From NCBI GenBank assembly GCA_027943245.1, contig JANDJZ010000234.1, positions 1 to 64,000 on the forward strand: a stretch of DNA of 64,000 bases. Reading direction: 5' to 3'. The DNA comes from Acanthamoeba sp. SK_2022b (Eukaryota > Discosea > Longamoebia > Acanthamoebidae). Below, one piece after another: positions 10,523 through 22,852 of the stretch. Both the position numbers and the translations under genes were made by a program. Position 1 is the stretch's first letter. Each line of letters begins with the position of its first letter. The notes below the pieces were generated by a model. It did not search any database. It was given only the letters and a program-made list of their open reading frames with translations, and had not been told where the DNA came from.

Positions 10523-12728
10523 ATGCAAAGACAAACGAGCAAGGTTAGCGCCATCAAAGAACAGTTCGAGGCCTTGTCCGCCAAGGGCATCGATGTGGCC
10601 AAAGAGGCCAGTGCGTCCCCCCCCCCCATTCTTGAACGTCGGCCATTGGCCGCCCAGTCAGCAAATTACGCCGGTACAGCGAATACGGTGCCCAATCGCT
10701 GAGGCCGCACAAAAAACCTCTGCAGAGAAGGTCAAGGCCCTGTTCAAAAAGTACGACACCGATGGCAGCGGGGACATTGACGCCAAGGAGTTCCAGGTTC
10801 TCGCCTACGATCTCGGTAACCTCACCAACATACGCTCTGAACACGCCCTTCATTAAGGTTGTTGCCTTACCCGTGTTGCGTGTGGGCGGCCCAATCAGGA
10901 CTGGTCTTGACCGACGACGAGGCCAAGGCGTATGTGAAGGAGCTCGACACGGACGGCAACGGTATCCTTGCTCCTCCGGAGTGGCCGCGTGGGTTATTAT
11001 TCAGTTGCAACTGAACGCTGACGTGGGGCCAGGCACCGTTGACTTCCCCGAGTTCCTGACCTGGTGGAACAACCCCGACAAGAAGGTGGGCGGCGTCGAG
11101 AACGACAACAAGCTCAAGGCCCTCAAGATGCGCCTTCGCTCGCAGAGCGCCCTGGCCGCCGCATCGGCCATCACCACCTCCATCCTGAAGAGTACGCTTG
11201 ACCCAGTTTGACCGATGGTGTGCGTTGACTACTGGTGACCGTCGCTGTGTTTTCCTCTCCGCAGCGGCGGAGGCGGCCAAGGCCGTCGACGAGGACAGGT
11301 CAACGATCGAGCTCAAGGTCAACATCGGCCGGTTCGACGAGGTCAGAAGCTCGCTGGCGCTCTCCTACGCCCACTCGGAGGACGGAGGTTTGTTGCCCAA
11401 TGGCGGCTTGCCGGGTTGTCTTGCATTGCATCTGACCACCATGTTCGATGATTGCTGGTGGTGGTGGGGAGCAGCAACGAAGGTGAGGGCGGCGACCAAG
11501 GCCGACGCGGAGGCTCTGGCGGTCACGGTCAAGTTCACGGTCAAGCAGGGCGTTGACCTGTTCGAGGTCGGCGAGGTGTCCAGCACGGTCAAAGGTGCGA
11601 GCGTCACGACGCCACCCGCGCGCCCGCAGGCCTCCTTGGCTCACACGCCAAGCATGGGGCGGTTGTGGCGCGCTACGCAGGCGTGCTGGCCCTGGCGAAG
11701 CGCTCGCTCAAGTACTCCAACGTGGCCACCAAGATGGAGAAGGCCAATGACAAGGACGTGCTCGCCCTCAGCTTCGCGTTCGCGCCATCCGAGCTGGACA
11801 TCATCACCAGCGTCGCCCAGGGTTCGTTGCACGCGCAGCTCAAACTCTGATCACCTCCAGCCAATTGGCTGATGTTATCTTCGCGTGTAGTGCTCGACAC
11901 GCTCAAGATCTCGACGCTCAACGTGAAGCTCGACTCGAGCGAGCGCCCTGGCGACGCGCCCAACCCCAAGGGCATCAGCTCTCGCTTCTCCGCTTCTGTA
12001 CGTTGCCACAGCCACCACGCGTAGATCCATTCTTCTTGCCAACCGCCAACCGCGCTCTCGCGCGCGTTGCGTGCAGGTGGCGCTGGACCGTGCGGCGATG
12101 CAGGCCATGTACGAGTGCTTTGGCGACTCTGGCTCCCAGCAGAAGATCGCGAGGGTGTTCGCCGTGGCGAGCGCCATCCGCAACGTGTCCCTGCTGATCG
12201 AGTCCGAGACGCTCAACCACTTCCTGCGCAAGGAGCTGGGGGCCGTCTACCCTGCCGAGGACGTCAACGGCTTCGCCGCCCTCAAGTCCAAGGTCATCCT
12301 GCCCAAGCTGGCCGTCCTGGCCAACGACGAGCTGCCTGCCGCCTTCGTGTACGACTTCGCTCGTCTCGATGTCGGCGCTTGCCACGCCATCGCCTCACTC
12401 GGTCTCGGTGTGTCTGGTGCACAGGGATCTGTATTCGGGCCTGGTCAATGTCTTCAGCGACGTGCAGGGCGTTGAGTTGGCGATCGGATCGCACGTGTTC
12501 GAGCTCTCCCTAACCGGCCTTAACCTGTTCGAGAACTACCTCCCGACCATGTACGTGATCGCTCGAGAGTGGATGCAACAACGCGGCAGTCTAAATCTCG
12601 TTCTGTGCTGCTGCGCGTGTAGGGCCGAGATAAAGAAATGGGTCGAGGACGAGGCACTGCGCAAGAAGAAGGAGGAGGACTCCGAGGATGAGGCCCAGAG
12701 CTACTGCGACTTTGTCCTGTCTGCGTAA
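10523..12728 (+). CDS. EF-hand calcium-binding protein with unknown C-terminal domain
   Basis: Exons start at 10523-10610, 10726-10815, 10899-10961, 11033-11191, 11265-11387, ~11475-11594, 11681-11821, 11891-11997 and 12077-~12365, and resume at ~12424 and 12623-12728. Two canonical EF-hand loops, DTDGSGDIDAKEF and DTDGNGTVDFPEF (about residues 40-95), are split by introns within the calcium-binding module. They should bind Ca2+. The following ~320 residues are mostly helix plus beta and contain SELDIITSV, VALDRAAMQAMYECFG and LPKLAVLANDELPAAFVYDF. I cannot assign them to a family. The acidic tail KKKEEDSEDEAQSY is followed by a stop and an immediate AATAAA. The junction at 12365-12424 has no phase-correct GT-AG pair, although protein quality on both sides is good. 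A single-base sequencing error or a non-canonical splice site would explain it. Confidence 0.75.
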
Positions 12729-12734
12729 AATAAA
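12729..12734 (+). terminator. AATAAA poly(A) signal overlapping the EF-hand stop codon
   Basis: AATAAA starts within the bases directly after TAA of the EF-hand gene, just 23 nt before the left arm of the inverted repeat. The 3' UTR must therefore be very short or enter the repeat. Confidence 0.55.
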
Positions 12735-12751
12735 GCTTCATGGCGCACCGT

Positions 12752-12971
12752 AATGGGCCCGCAGCCGTTGCGCGAGCATGGGCACCAGCCAGCCAGCGCC
12801 GAGTGATCCCGGACAACGTTGTGGCGAGCAGACAGCACCACAACAGCTCCCACCACGCACTCGGCCAGCACAGGCGGGGCAAAAGATATGCATCCGCCGG
12901 GAATTGAACCCGGGTCTCCCGCGTGGCAGGCGGAAATCTTGCCACTGGACCACGGATGCTGCTTATTTAAG
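12752..12971. repeat. left arm of a perfect 220-bp inverted repeat
   Basis: Bases 12752-12971 are the reverse complement of 14451-14670 with no mismatch found on reading. The arm includes a tRNA-Gly gene near its inner end and about 140 bp of its 3' flank. The match stops sharply at TTATTTAAG on the inside and AATGGGCCC on the outside. Confidence 0.93.
12890..12959 (-). tRNA. tRNA-Gly (anticodon GCC), left copy
   Basis: The acceptor GCATCCG pairs with CGGATGC. The anticodon stem TCCGC/GCGGG encloses loop CTGCCAC with anticodon GCC. The B box is GGTTCAATTCC. There is no intron. It is transcribed away from the central spacer. It is identical to the copy at 14463-14532 and looks intact, so both could be active. 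Confidence 0.95.
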
Positions 12972-14450
<1,479 letters not shown>

Positions 14451-14670
14451 CTTAAATAAGCAGCATCCGTGGTCCAGTGGCAAGATTTCCGCCTGCCACG
14501 CGGGAGACCCGGGTTCAATTCCCGGCGGATGCATATCTTTTGCCCCGCCTGTGCTGGCCGAGTGCGTGGTGGGAGCTGTTGTGGTGCTGTCTGCTCGCCA
14601 CAACGTTGTCCGGGATCACTCGGCGCTGGCTGGCTGGTGCCCATGCTCGCGCAACGGCTGCGGGCCCATT
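14451..14670. repeat. right arm of the 220-bp inverted repeat
   Basis: Exact reverse complement of 12752-12971. It contains the second tRNA-Gly gene and the same 3' flank. Confidence 0.93.
14463..14532 (+). tRNA. tRNA-Gly (anticodon GCC), right copy
   Basis: Identical to the left copy. Acceptor GCATCCG/CGGATGC, A box TGGTCCAGTGG, anticodon GCC in loop CTGCCAC, B box GGTTCAATTCC. It is transcribed rightward, away from the spacer. Confidence 0.95.
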
Positions 14671-14999
14671 GCACTATTGGGCCGCAATCTAATTGAGCGG
14701 AGCTTTGCCGTCCAATTCGTCAAGCGGAAGAGTCATTGGAAATGCAGCGTGGGATTATGTCCTTTCCTCTAATGGATAACGCCGAGGTCGTCGAGCACGA
14801 AAGGACACGCGCAGCTTATAATAAGTTGGCGATTGATACAACCGGGGCATTTCTGACTGATACGGCACTGGCGGTATCTGCCGGCGCCTCCGGCTCCGTT
14901 ATCTGACCGGGTTGACAAGCACGCTGGCCTCATAAAAGCCTGGCGCAAGAGCTCAGTCCCATTGTACAATCACCCACAAACCACACAGCACAACCAGCA
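14671..14999. promoter_or_regulatory. upstream region of the small 15000 ORF
   Basis: 329 bp after the inverted repeat. It contains a TATA-like CATAAAAG at 14931, about 70 nt before the ATG at 15000, in a plausible core-promoter position. A GC-rich palindromic stretch (GGCGGTATCTGCCGGCGCC) lies at about 14869. Nothing coding is seen. Confidence 0.4.
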
Positions 15000-15287
15000 A
15001 TGAAGCTTCCTTCGCTCCGCCGCAGCAACGAGAGCTACGAACGCGTGGGTCAAGTTGAGCGCTGCTCCACTCAGCGAGGTCTCAGCAAGTGGGAGGAGAT
15101 GCTTGAGCGCTCTTCGGCCGGCCAGGGACTGGAGTCATCCGAGTCGGCCACGGCCTCGGTCTCGCCTGCCGCTTCGCCGCGAGCAGTTGATGACATGGCC
15201 GATCCCAGCATCCGGAAGTTCAGGTCGAGCGCGCAGGTCTGTGCCATGGCCGCACTCTACGCCGCCGAACCGCAAGTGTTCCTCTGA
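15000..15287 (+). CDS. small hypothetical protein, 95 aa
   Basis: A single-exon ORF starting MKLPSLRRSNESYERVGQ. It has good GC3 codon bias, a TATA-like element ~70 nt upstream and an AC-rich 5' leader typical of the locality. The composition is Ser/Ala/Glu rich and probably disordered. It contains KWEEMLERSS and ends AALYAAEPQVFL. No family is recognised. It lies between the inverted repeat and the SET-domain gene, both on the plus side. Confidence 0.5.
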   Translation: MKLPSLRRSNESYERVGQVERCSTQRGLSKWEEMLERSSAGQGLESSESATASVSPAASPRAVDDMADPSIRKFRSSAQVCAMAALYAAEPQVFL

Positions 15288-15543
15288 GCAAGCAGCCACC
15301 CATCAAGCCACTCGAGATATCCGGTGGGCTTTGTACACATGCACATAAGTAAACCAAACAAAATAATGAATTCAACACAGCACGTGGCTTGCCAGATAAC
15401 TTGTTGAGGCATTGGCGGGAAAAGAGCCTGGCGACGTGAGCTTCTGCGTCCAAGTCGTTCTCCATTTCTTTCTTGCATTCTCTCGTGGTGGATCATTCTT
15501 GAGAATCGCTTTACTCACGTGGAGAGGAAAGGGGAGCGTAAAC

Positions 15544-17703
15544 ATGGGCGCTGTATGGAGCACGCTGGCGAGCTATGCCGAACAATCGGCGGATTTCGTG
15601 GAAGATCAAGATTGTGAAGAAATTGACCACGATGAGAAGCAAGCCGCCAAAAGGAACAAAAAAGTGAAGCAGCGGGAAGCGGATCAGCGCGATCGACAGC
15701 GAGATGCCGAGGAGATGTGCAAAATTTACACCCCAGGCCCGGGAGCCACCGGTTCGGGTCTCGTGTGCAAGCTCACGGTCGTGGAGACCACATGGGGTCG
15801 CGGCCTCGCCACGACCTGCCCTGCCAGTGTGCGTTTCCTCACTGTTATTATGTGCAAGTAATTTTTAGTATTTACATTATAATATTACAATGTAATATTA
15901 CAAAAATACAGGAAGGCGAGCTGTTGGCCGAGGTGCCAGCGCGGTTCATCCTTCACAGCCGGAACGAACGCGTGTGTCACGCCGCGGAGCTGCGTAAGGC
16001 GCTGACGGCTCACCCACGCGTGGCGTCCCACCGCCACATGCTGGCGGCCCTCCTCTGGCTACTCGAGTCCATCAACTCTGCCCAGTCCTTCTGGCAGCCC
16101 TACCTCCGTACGCGCATACGTGCCCTCCTCTCACGACCGTGTACTCCCGCATCGTGCTGACTGTCGTCGACGCCAGGCGAGCTGCCGGATGCTGTGGCGA
16201 CGGTGGACACGTGGAACCAGGAAGAGCTAGCCGAGGTGGGTCACACGCTGATGCTCTACGAGATGGTGGAGTACAAGAAAAAGAAGATCGCAACCGACTA
16301 CGCGACCATTCTCCTGCCCTTCCTTCAGGTACCTGACACGCAAGCCAGTCCTCTTTCTCTTCTCTCGTTTGGTTCCGCTACTTGTTGGCCATTTTTTAAT
16401 TGACTAATAATTATTAAAATAGCAATAATGATTAAAAATAATTAAAATCTAGCATACTGGTAGACAAAGAGGTGGTCGTAGCAGTGGCTGAACTGTCTAA
16501 CCGCAGGAGAACAAGCACCTGTTTGGTGGACTGGTCCCATCCGAGGAGGAGTACAGGCGGGCCCTCTCGCTGGTCTACTCGCGCACCTTTGACTTCTCGG
16601 AGCTCATCGGGGAGCACGTGTTCATCCCCTTCGTGGTACTCACCCAACGCATGCACCCAACGCATCCAGCTCCTTGCCACCAGCTGCTGACCATCCGCTC
16701 GACTCCCCTCCCCTCCAGGATTTCCTCAACCATTCGATCAACGACACGGGCAAGGCAGCGTGCACATACAGCTACAACCACGACAAGGACTGCTTCGAAC
16801 TCTTGGCCGGCGCTGACTACGACGAAGGAGAAGAAGTACGCCTTCCTCCCTACCTCAGGGTCACCACCTTGGCTGGGTCGACAAGAGAGAAAGAGGGCAG
16901 CCCTCAACCTATGCGCGCTCCCCCCGCTCAGGTGTTCATCTCCTACGGAGAGAAGACGAGCTCGCAGCTGTTGGCCTCGTACGGCTTCATGTACGAAAAC
17001 AACGCTGAGGACACGGTCGACATCACCGCCTCCCTCTTTTCCATCTCGCCGCCTCAGTCGTCCGCGTCGTCGTCGTCTTCGTCGTCTTCTACGACGTCGT
17101 CGTCGTCGTCGTGTCGGTCTCCCCCGTCGCTGAGGGAGTTGGTGTTGGAGGACCTCTTCTTTTCGCTTAAAACCGATCAGCACACGGGGCAGCCGTTTCT
17201 GCACGCGTCCCTCCTCAACTTCATCAGGATCCAGCACCTGTCGACCGAGCAGAAGGCCTGCTTCCTCACCCAAGACCTCGGTAAGCTATTCACGCATGGA
17301 CGCACGCCTTCTCTCTTCTACCGCCTAACGTGAGAGAGTTGTTGGGCATACAGGCCAGCGGCACGACCTGGTGCGAAGCCACATCATCTTCGACGATCAG
17401 AACGAGGCCGAGACGAACCGCTTCCTCTTGGCGTCGCTCGATCGCATGCTCAAAGCCTTCCCGACCACCATCGAGGTACACTACTGAAGCTCTTGCGCTC
17501 TTGCTCCCCGCTCTTCTTCTGGCCGCTTCACTGATCGAGCCTGCGTGTTCTTCCTCTACGCGCAGGAGGACGAGCACCTGCTGGCGACGTGTGAAGATCT
17601 GACCAGCAGCAAGCGGTGGGCCATTCGGTACCGCAAGGAGGAGAAGCGGCTGCTGCGCGACTACATCCGCGCCTACCGACGATATGTAGGCGTGGACTCT
17701 TGA
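15544..17703 (+). CDS. SET-domain protein methyltransferase, SETD3/Rubisco-LSMT type, 495 aa
   Basis: Eight exons with matching phases: 15544-15828, 15912-16107, 16177-16328, 16507-16635, 16719-16835, 16932-17280, 17354-17475 and 17566-17703. A lysine/glutamate-rich N-terminal helix precedes a split SET domain. The end of the SET domain shows DFLNHSIND (the NH motif for AdoMet binding), then FISYGEKTSSQLLASYGF, the hallmark YG...LL..YGF block, and MYENNAEDTV, which resembles SETD3, the actin-histidine methyltransferase. The position usually filled by Asn in the YG.xSN block is Ser here (KTSSQ). A poly-Ser insert follows at about 17060-17110. The C-terminal helical region resembles a Rubisco-LSMT substrate-binding domain. 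Actin or elongation factors are possible substrates, but this is inference. Confidence 0.88.
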
Positions 17704-17799
17704 CCTCCGCTACACGGCTCTACATTATCTCTTTACCTTTTTTGGGTTGCATAGCGTAATTATTATTTATTTGATGTTTTTATTTTGGGTTTTTTCCTC

Positions 17800-18725
17800 T
17801 CAGAAGGTGGAGAGGTTGGGCTGGTTGGCGGTGGCGGGGTCGATGCCCTCCTTGAGGAGCTTGCCCTCCTCCTTCTTGGCCTCGTTGCCGGTGATGGCGC
17901 CCATCATCTGCTTCATGGTCCCCTTCACCTTCTGGCCCACCGTGGCGTGATGCTCCTCGTGATGATGACGGTCCACATGCTCATGCCTATCATGATGCAC
18001 GTGAGCCCGCTCCACGACGGCCGGCTCCTCCACAATCGTTTCCTGTCGACGCGCAACAAGCCAGGTCAGCTTCGAACATACACAAAGGCGCCGTTGGGTG
18101 TATGGGAGTACCTTGTGGAGGACAGGATGTTCAGTGGTGACCTCGGTCTTGTGGACGGGCTCGATGTGACGCTCCTTCTCGTGGATGATGGGCTGGATGT
18201 GGTGCTCCTTGTGGATGATCTCGGGGTGCTCGGTCACCACGTGCTTCTTCACGATGGGCGCATCCTCGACAATGGTCGCTCCGGCGCCCACTGTGGCGGC
18301 GGTCACCTTCTTGTGGGACTTGACCACCTTCTCGCCCTTGATGGGTCCCTCGACGACGTTCTCCTATTGGTTGCAGGCCATAGAATATGTAAAAGTCGCT
18401 CTCCACAACAAGCAGAGCCAATGGGTTGCAATTAGAAGTTCAGCTGTACCCTGTGGATAACAGGTCGCTCAGTGGAAACCTCGACGCGGTGGATAGGCTT
18501 GACGTGGACCTCCTTCTCGTGGATGATGGGCTGAATGTGGTGCTCCTTGTGGAGAATCTCAGGGTGCTCGGTCACCACGTCCTTCTTCACGATGGGCGCC
18601 TCGCGCACGACGCGCTCGTCCCTATCGACCAGCGTGGTCTTGGCCAGCTTGTCCGCCACCACGCGCTCCTCGTGAACGTTGGCGCCGGTGCCGAGCAGGG
18701 TCTTGTCAGTTCTGTTGTGGGACAT
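17800..18725 (-). CDS. histidine-rich tandem-repeat protein with CsbD-like tail, 256 aa
   Basis: Three exons: 18725-18450, 18363-18112 and 18042-17800. Exons 1 and 2 each encode one copy of a ~65-residue repeat with the core APIVKK..VTEHPEI.HKEH, HIQPIIHEKE and a closing H(R/K).EV.TE.PV.H. Exon 3 has an HHDRHEHVDRHHHEEHH block followed by VGQKVKGTMKQMMGAI and GNEAKKEEGKLLKEG, which resembles the CsbD stress-response fold. The exon-per-repeat layout indicates internal exon duplication. No signal peptide is seen. Charged repeats of this kind occur in stress- or desiccation-induced proteins, and the His clusters could bind metal; both are inferences. A strong TATA box precedes it, unlike most neighbours, consistent with high or inducible expression. 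Confidence 0.85.
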
Positions 18726-18798
18726 GTTGTGTTGAGTTCTTGCGGATGAGTTGTGGAGGTGTGAGATAAAGTGTGGCACACAACTGTACTGGCTTCTC

Positions 18799-18805
18799 TT
18801 TTATA
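18799..18805 (-). promoter_or_regulatory. TATA box (TATAAAA) of the His-repeat gene
   Basis: On the minus strand a consensus TATAAAA lies 74 nt upstream of the ATG at 18725. It is the clearest TATA element in the window. Confidence 0.7.
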
Positions 18806-19040
18806 GTGTCCGCCGGTGGGCAGTGACAGGCTGGCTGCGTGGCGAGAGCGCAGTCCAGGTCGCCCGACCGGGCGTGGAATCCAACGATTTCCGCCCTTGT
18901 TTCTGTTGGTTCCCTTTGATAAAAGAGTTCAACACTGGCCGGCCAATCACACCCCGCCAGGAAAGTTCTACCGACGGCAGAGGTCACACCCGGGCCGGAA
19001 GATCGCGATGCAGGCCCCCGCTCTCTTCTTGTTTATTTTC
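18806..19040. other. intergenic region between two minus-strand genes
   Basis: Upstream of the His-repeat gene and downstream of the DUF72 gene. It is GC-rich with no coding-like ORF. It probably carries enhancer or 3' UTR sequence; no motif is clear. Confidence 0.4.
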
Positions 19041-19940
19041 TTAGACTCTGCCGGTTGAGCTCCGGGGGTTGTTCGTTGGCGGTTGGGCGAGGAAGCCCTG
19101 GCGCGACGCTTGCTGCTGCCGACCCGACGTGGTCTTGGCCTTCTTCGCTTTTTTGTTGGCCTTCCCCGCCTTCTTTTGATGCTTCGACGGCGAAGGCACC
19201 GCTCGCGCTGCTGGCGGCCTCGCGTCTGCGCTGTTCGTCGCGCTGCTGTCGCCTCCGACTTGGTCATCTTCAGCAACGTCGTTGTCGTTGTCGTCGTCTG
19301 CCGTTCTCTTCCTCTTCTTGTTGTCGTTGTCGGAGGCGTGGCCGCCTTGTTGTTGGAAGAGGTCGTCTATCCGTCGCTGCTCCTTGGCTCGATGTCCGTG
19401 TCCAACGATCTGCACGTCCTCTTCCTTCTCCTTCTCCTCCTCCTTGCCCTTCTCCTTTCGGGCCCGCGTCGGGTCCTGCGCGCCGCGCTCCTCGTTGTCG
19501 TCGCCCTCCTCCTTTTCGCCGGTTGCGGGGGGATCGCCCTTCTTCGTCTTGGCTGCTGCGCCGGCAAAGAGGAGAGACATGAAGTGTCGCTTGGCCTGCT
19601 GGGCGTCCACCTCCTGCATCGCCTTCCAGTCGGGTACTGACGAAGCAAAGGAGGAGACGGGTCAGAGCTCTCTCAACTCTCCATGCGCGTGAAGGAACGA
19701 TGCGCAATCAATGATCAATGAATGGAGGAGCCGACTCGTACCGAGGTCGGGCAATCGCTGGGCGAGGTTGTCTGCGTTCTGGATGCCCTGGTCCTCGAAG
19801 TTGGTGTTCATCATCACATAGATCGTGCCCTGCCCTGTTTGTCCGTTTAGTAACACGAACGGCTGCCACATGCAGGTAAAATAAGACCAATCCTTATTAT
19901 ATTACAACAAATTAAAAAAAATGCTTCCAGAATAAGAATG

Positions 19941-19988
<48 letters not shown>

Positions 19989-21653
19989 CAAACATAACCA
20001 AACACACACAAAATAAAATAATAAATAATAAATAAATAAATAAAAAAATCGTACCGTTTAGCAGGCGTCCCAAGCGGCGGATGCGGAGGGCCCACGCGTC
20101 GAGCTCGGTCGGCGCGAGGAGCTTGTCGTTGCCGCGTCGCCGATGGATGCGCACGTAGCAGACCGACGGGTGGGTGACGCGTTCCACGATGGGCACCATC
20201 CGCACCTTGCGCTCCACGGCGCCCTGCTGCCGCCGCCACTCGTTCTTGGCCGCCTGCACGCCCTGCGGCCGCGGAGGCGTCGTGGCGAGCGCGTCGGCAT
20301 GGACCCGACTTGGCGGAGTTCGCGCGCCGCGCCCACCGTCATCGCTGGCGTGGTTGTTGTGGTCGTCGACTTCTTCTTCATCTGCTTCTACTTGGCTTTG
20401 CTGTTCTCTTCGCAGTCGCGACGACAGCTGGAACCCAAGCGCAGCCACAGGGCTCACCGGCGTCGCGGAAGCTGTTGAAGAAGACGATGCCGTCGAAGAC
20501 GACGATGATGAAGATGAAGATGAAGGAGGAGAGAGGAGAGAATGGGAGGACATGAAGGTGGGTGGCGGGCCGCTACGAGGGCCGGGCCTGGCGGTTGGGC
20601 CGTGGTCGTCGGGCCACTCCTCGAGGAACTCGTCGACGACGACAAAGGCCATGTTGTGGCGTCGCAGCCAGTCGAGGGTGTCCTCCTTGACGTAGCTCGG
20701 CAGGATCGCCCCTGGCGTGCAGTTGGCGGGCGGGATGAGCGAGGCATCGGCGCCGGACCCCTGCGCGAGCCACGACGCGCAGCGAAACTCGACGGCCATC
20801 GTGAAGTCGCCCCGGAGCATGCGTCGACACGACAACACGTGCTCCCTGCGTGACGTGGCATCGCGTCAGCGCTGGAGCGTTGGCGAACGGGAGGGCGAGG
20901 GGGGAGGTGGGCCTGGCGACGACCTGTTCTGCGGGGTGTCCATGAAGCCGAGGGGGAACTGGAAGTGGACGGCGCCCAGCTTGCCGGCGCGGTGGAACAC
21001 GCTCATGCTGGTGTTGAGCGCGTCCCACAGCTCCATGCGCAGGGCCGGCGAGAGGTCGTCCCACAGGAGCGGGGCCTTCTGCTGGAGGTTGGGCGGCAGC
21101 TTGGCCCGCACGCTCCCCGGCAGCGAAGCGGCGGTCGGCTGGTCCAAAGCACGCAACACACACAAGGCGAGGTCAGCGCACACGCACGCACACGAGTAAC
21201 CCGAGACACGCGCACCACTTGCTTGGCGGTGAAGAGGCAGAAGGCCTTGACGTTGAACGTGAAGCCCTGCGGCACGGCGGCGGCCCAGGCCTCGCAGAGG
21301 TGCGGCGCGGGGATGGCGTAGTTGGAGGCGTCTACCTCGACGCTCGCCAAGCGCCGCGAGTAGTACCACAGACGCTTTTCGCCGGCCGACGGGGAGGCCG
21401 CCGGCGAGACAGATGCAGAGGCGGTCGGAGAAGTTGAAGTTGAGCGTGCAGCGCGTGAGGGCGAAGATTGTGCAGTGGCAAAGGAGGAGGGTGGAGTGGC
21501 AACAGCAGAGGAACGCATCATGAGACCCTTGGCACGCGAATTGGGGTAAAATCTACCGCAGGCAACCAGGGTCGGATCCGTCCACGAGCAGGTGCCTATA
21601 AGCACCTTTAATCGGGTTTCATCATCTGGTTGTGTCATTGTTCTGTTTTCCAT
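19041..21653 (-). CDS. DUF72 (YecE-like) protein with long acidic/basic C-terminal tail, 710 aa
   Basis: Five exons in phase: 21653-21216, 21138-20924, 20845-20055, 19834-19742 and 19636-19041. The DUF72 TIM-barrel-like core shows VLIGTCSWTDPTLV, WYYSRRLASVEVDASNYAIP, FTFNVKAFCLFT, VHFQFPLGF, MAVEFRCASWL, MAFVVVDEFLEEW, VCYVRIHRR and YVMMNTNFEDQGIQNA. All are recognisable family positions. The family is widespread in bacteria and its activity is unknown to me. Here the barrel is interrupted by ~120 disordered residues (20600-20240) and followed by a ~200-residue tail with KEKGKEEEKEKEED, EQRRIDDLFQQ and KKRKR plus KANKKAKKAKT, the last two being likely nuclear-localisation type sequences. QRRIDDLF resembles a degenerate PCNA-interacting box. 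An ATG five codons downstream is an alternative start. Confidence 0.88.
19943..19980. repeat. (CA)n microsatellite in DUF72 intron
   Basis: A 38-bp CA run with imperfect extension to ~20000, inside the 220-nt AT-rich intron between DUF72 exons 3 and 4. Confidence 0.95.
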
Positions 21654-21763
21654 CTGGCAATCTTGTTAACTGTTGCGCCCAAGTTTGTTATCTACCCCAG
21701 CTTCCAGGAATAAATTGTTAAATTTGCGATCGGCAATTCTGTGGACACCGACAAAGGAACTCG

Positions 21764-22748
21764 ATGTGGCAACAACACGTCTTGCTGCTCGTCTTTTTTC
21801 TCAGCCTTGCCCATTCGGCCGGTACGCTCACGACGGGCGGCTGGTCTTTGTGAAGCTAAACGCATTCTCCCAGAGTGGTCGTGCCTGACGGTGGCCAAGG
21901 GCAACTTCGAGCCCGAGCTCATTCCTTTCTATGGCTTTCACTCGTCCGTCATGACCGCTCGCCTCCGCATGGCCGTATGTCCGCCCCGTTCCTTCTCCTG
22001 TTCGCCGTTCGTTCTTTTAGTTCGTTCTTTGCCTCCGTGTGTCGACAACAAGAACGACACAAGCACGTACCTGTTTGGCCCCGACGAAGTGGAAGGGGCG
22101 CGGTGCCAGTCGTCGTGGAATAAGCTCTGGGGAGGCGGCAGGTGCGGCTATTTGAACTTCCACCACTACGACTCGGACCGGTTCGTGTGGCGTCGTCATG
22201 TACGTGTCTTGCGATTACGTGTAGCCAACTGTTTTACTCGCGCTCCCAAGCGATGACGACCCAAGCGATGACGACGTCACGTGCTGCGGCGCATCATGCA
22301 GATCGACTGCATCATCTTCAACGGTAGCCGAGTGGTGGGCGAGAGGCCCAACTGTCCCTTCAAGGGTCAGATACAGCTGGCTGCCTATGCCTACGACGAC
22401 GGCAACATTCCCTACAAGAACTCGAGCCTCCTCAAGCAGTTCAACACTACCCTTCAGGTTCACTCCCGCGCCTCTATGTCTAAAGGCTAAAGTAGTGGAC
22501 GAACATAGGTGGGCAAGGAGTATGGGCTGCGACTGGACTTTCTGGAGACTTCGACGCTCTACTCGCTCTACGCTGGCGACGGGACGACGTTGCTCGAGCG
22601 GCAGGTGATCCAGCACCGCCACTGCTGGGACTACGCGGACGGCTACATCCTCTCCCTCTACTTTGGCGGCGTGTGCCCCGCGCCCCAGCCAGTCACCGCC
22701 TGCTACCTCACCAACGACGGCGCTACACGCCGCAGGCCCGCCCATTGA
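21764..22748 (+). CDS. secreted cysteine-containing protein of unknown function, 233 aa
   Basis: Five exons: 21764-21821, 21874-21974, 22053-22199, 22302-22457 and 22509-22748, all phases consistent. The acceptor of exon 3 (AACAAG) is weak. The N-terminus MWQQHVLLLVFFLSLAHSA is a clear signal peptide, and exon 1 encodes just that. The mature part begins EWSCLTVAKGNFEPELIPFYGF and has about eight cysteines, one N-glycosylation motif (NDTS) and others (NGS, NSS, NTT). It contains RHCWDYADGYILSLYFGGVC near the end. No membrane segment and no recognised domain are present. It is likely extracellular or lumenal. It is head-to-head with the DUF72 gene, with only 110 bp between starts. Confidence 0.75.
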
Positions 22749-22852
22749 CTACCGAGTCGGTTGTAGAGGGCAAGCAGAGACAAAGTTGTATTTGTGTAGC
22801 ACAGTTTGTTGTGTATACACGAGTTTTGGGGGGGGGGTTAGGAGGGGGGGCT

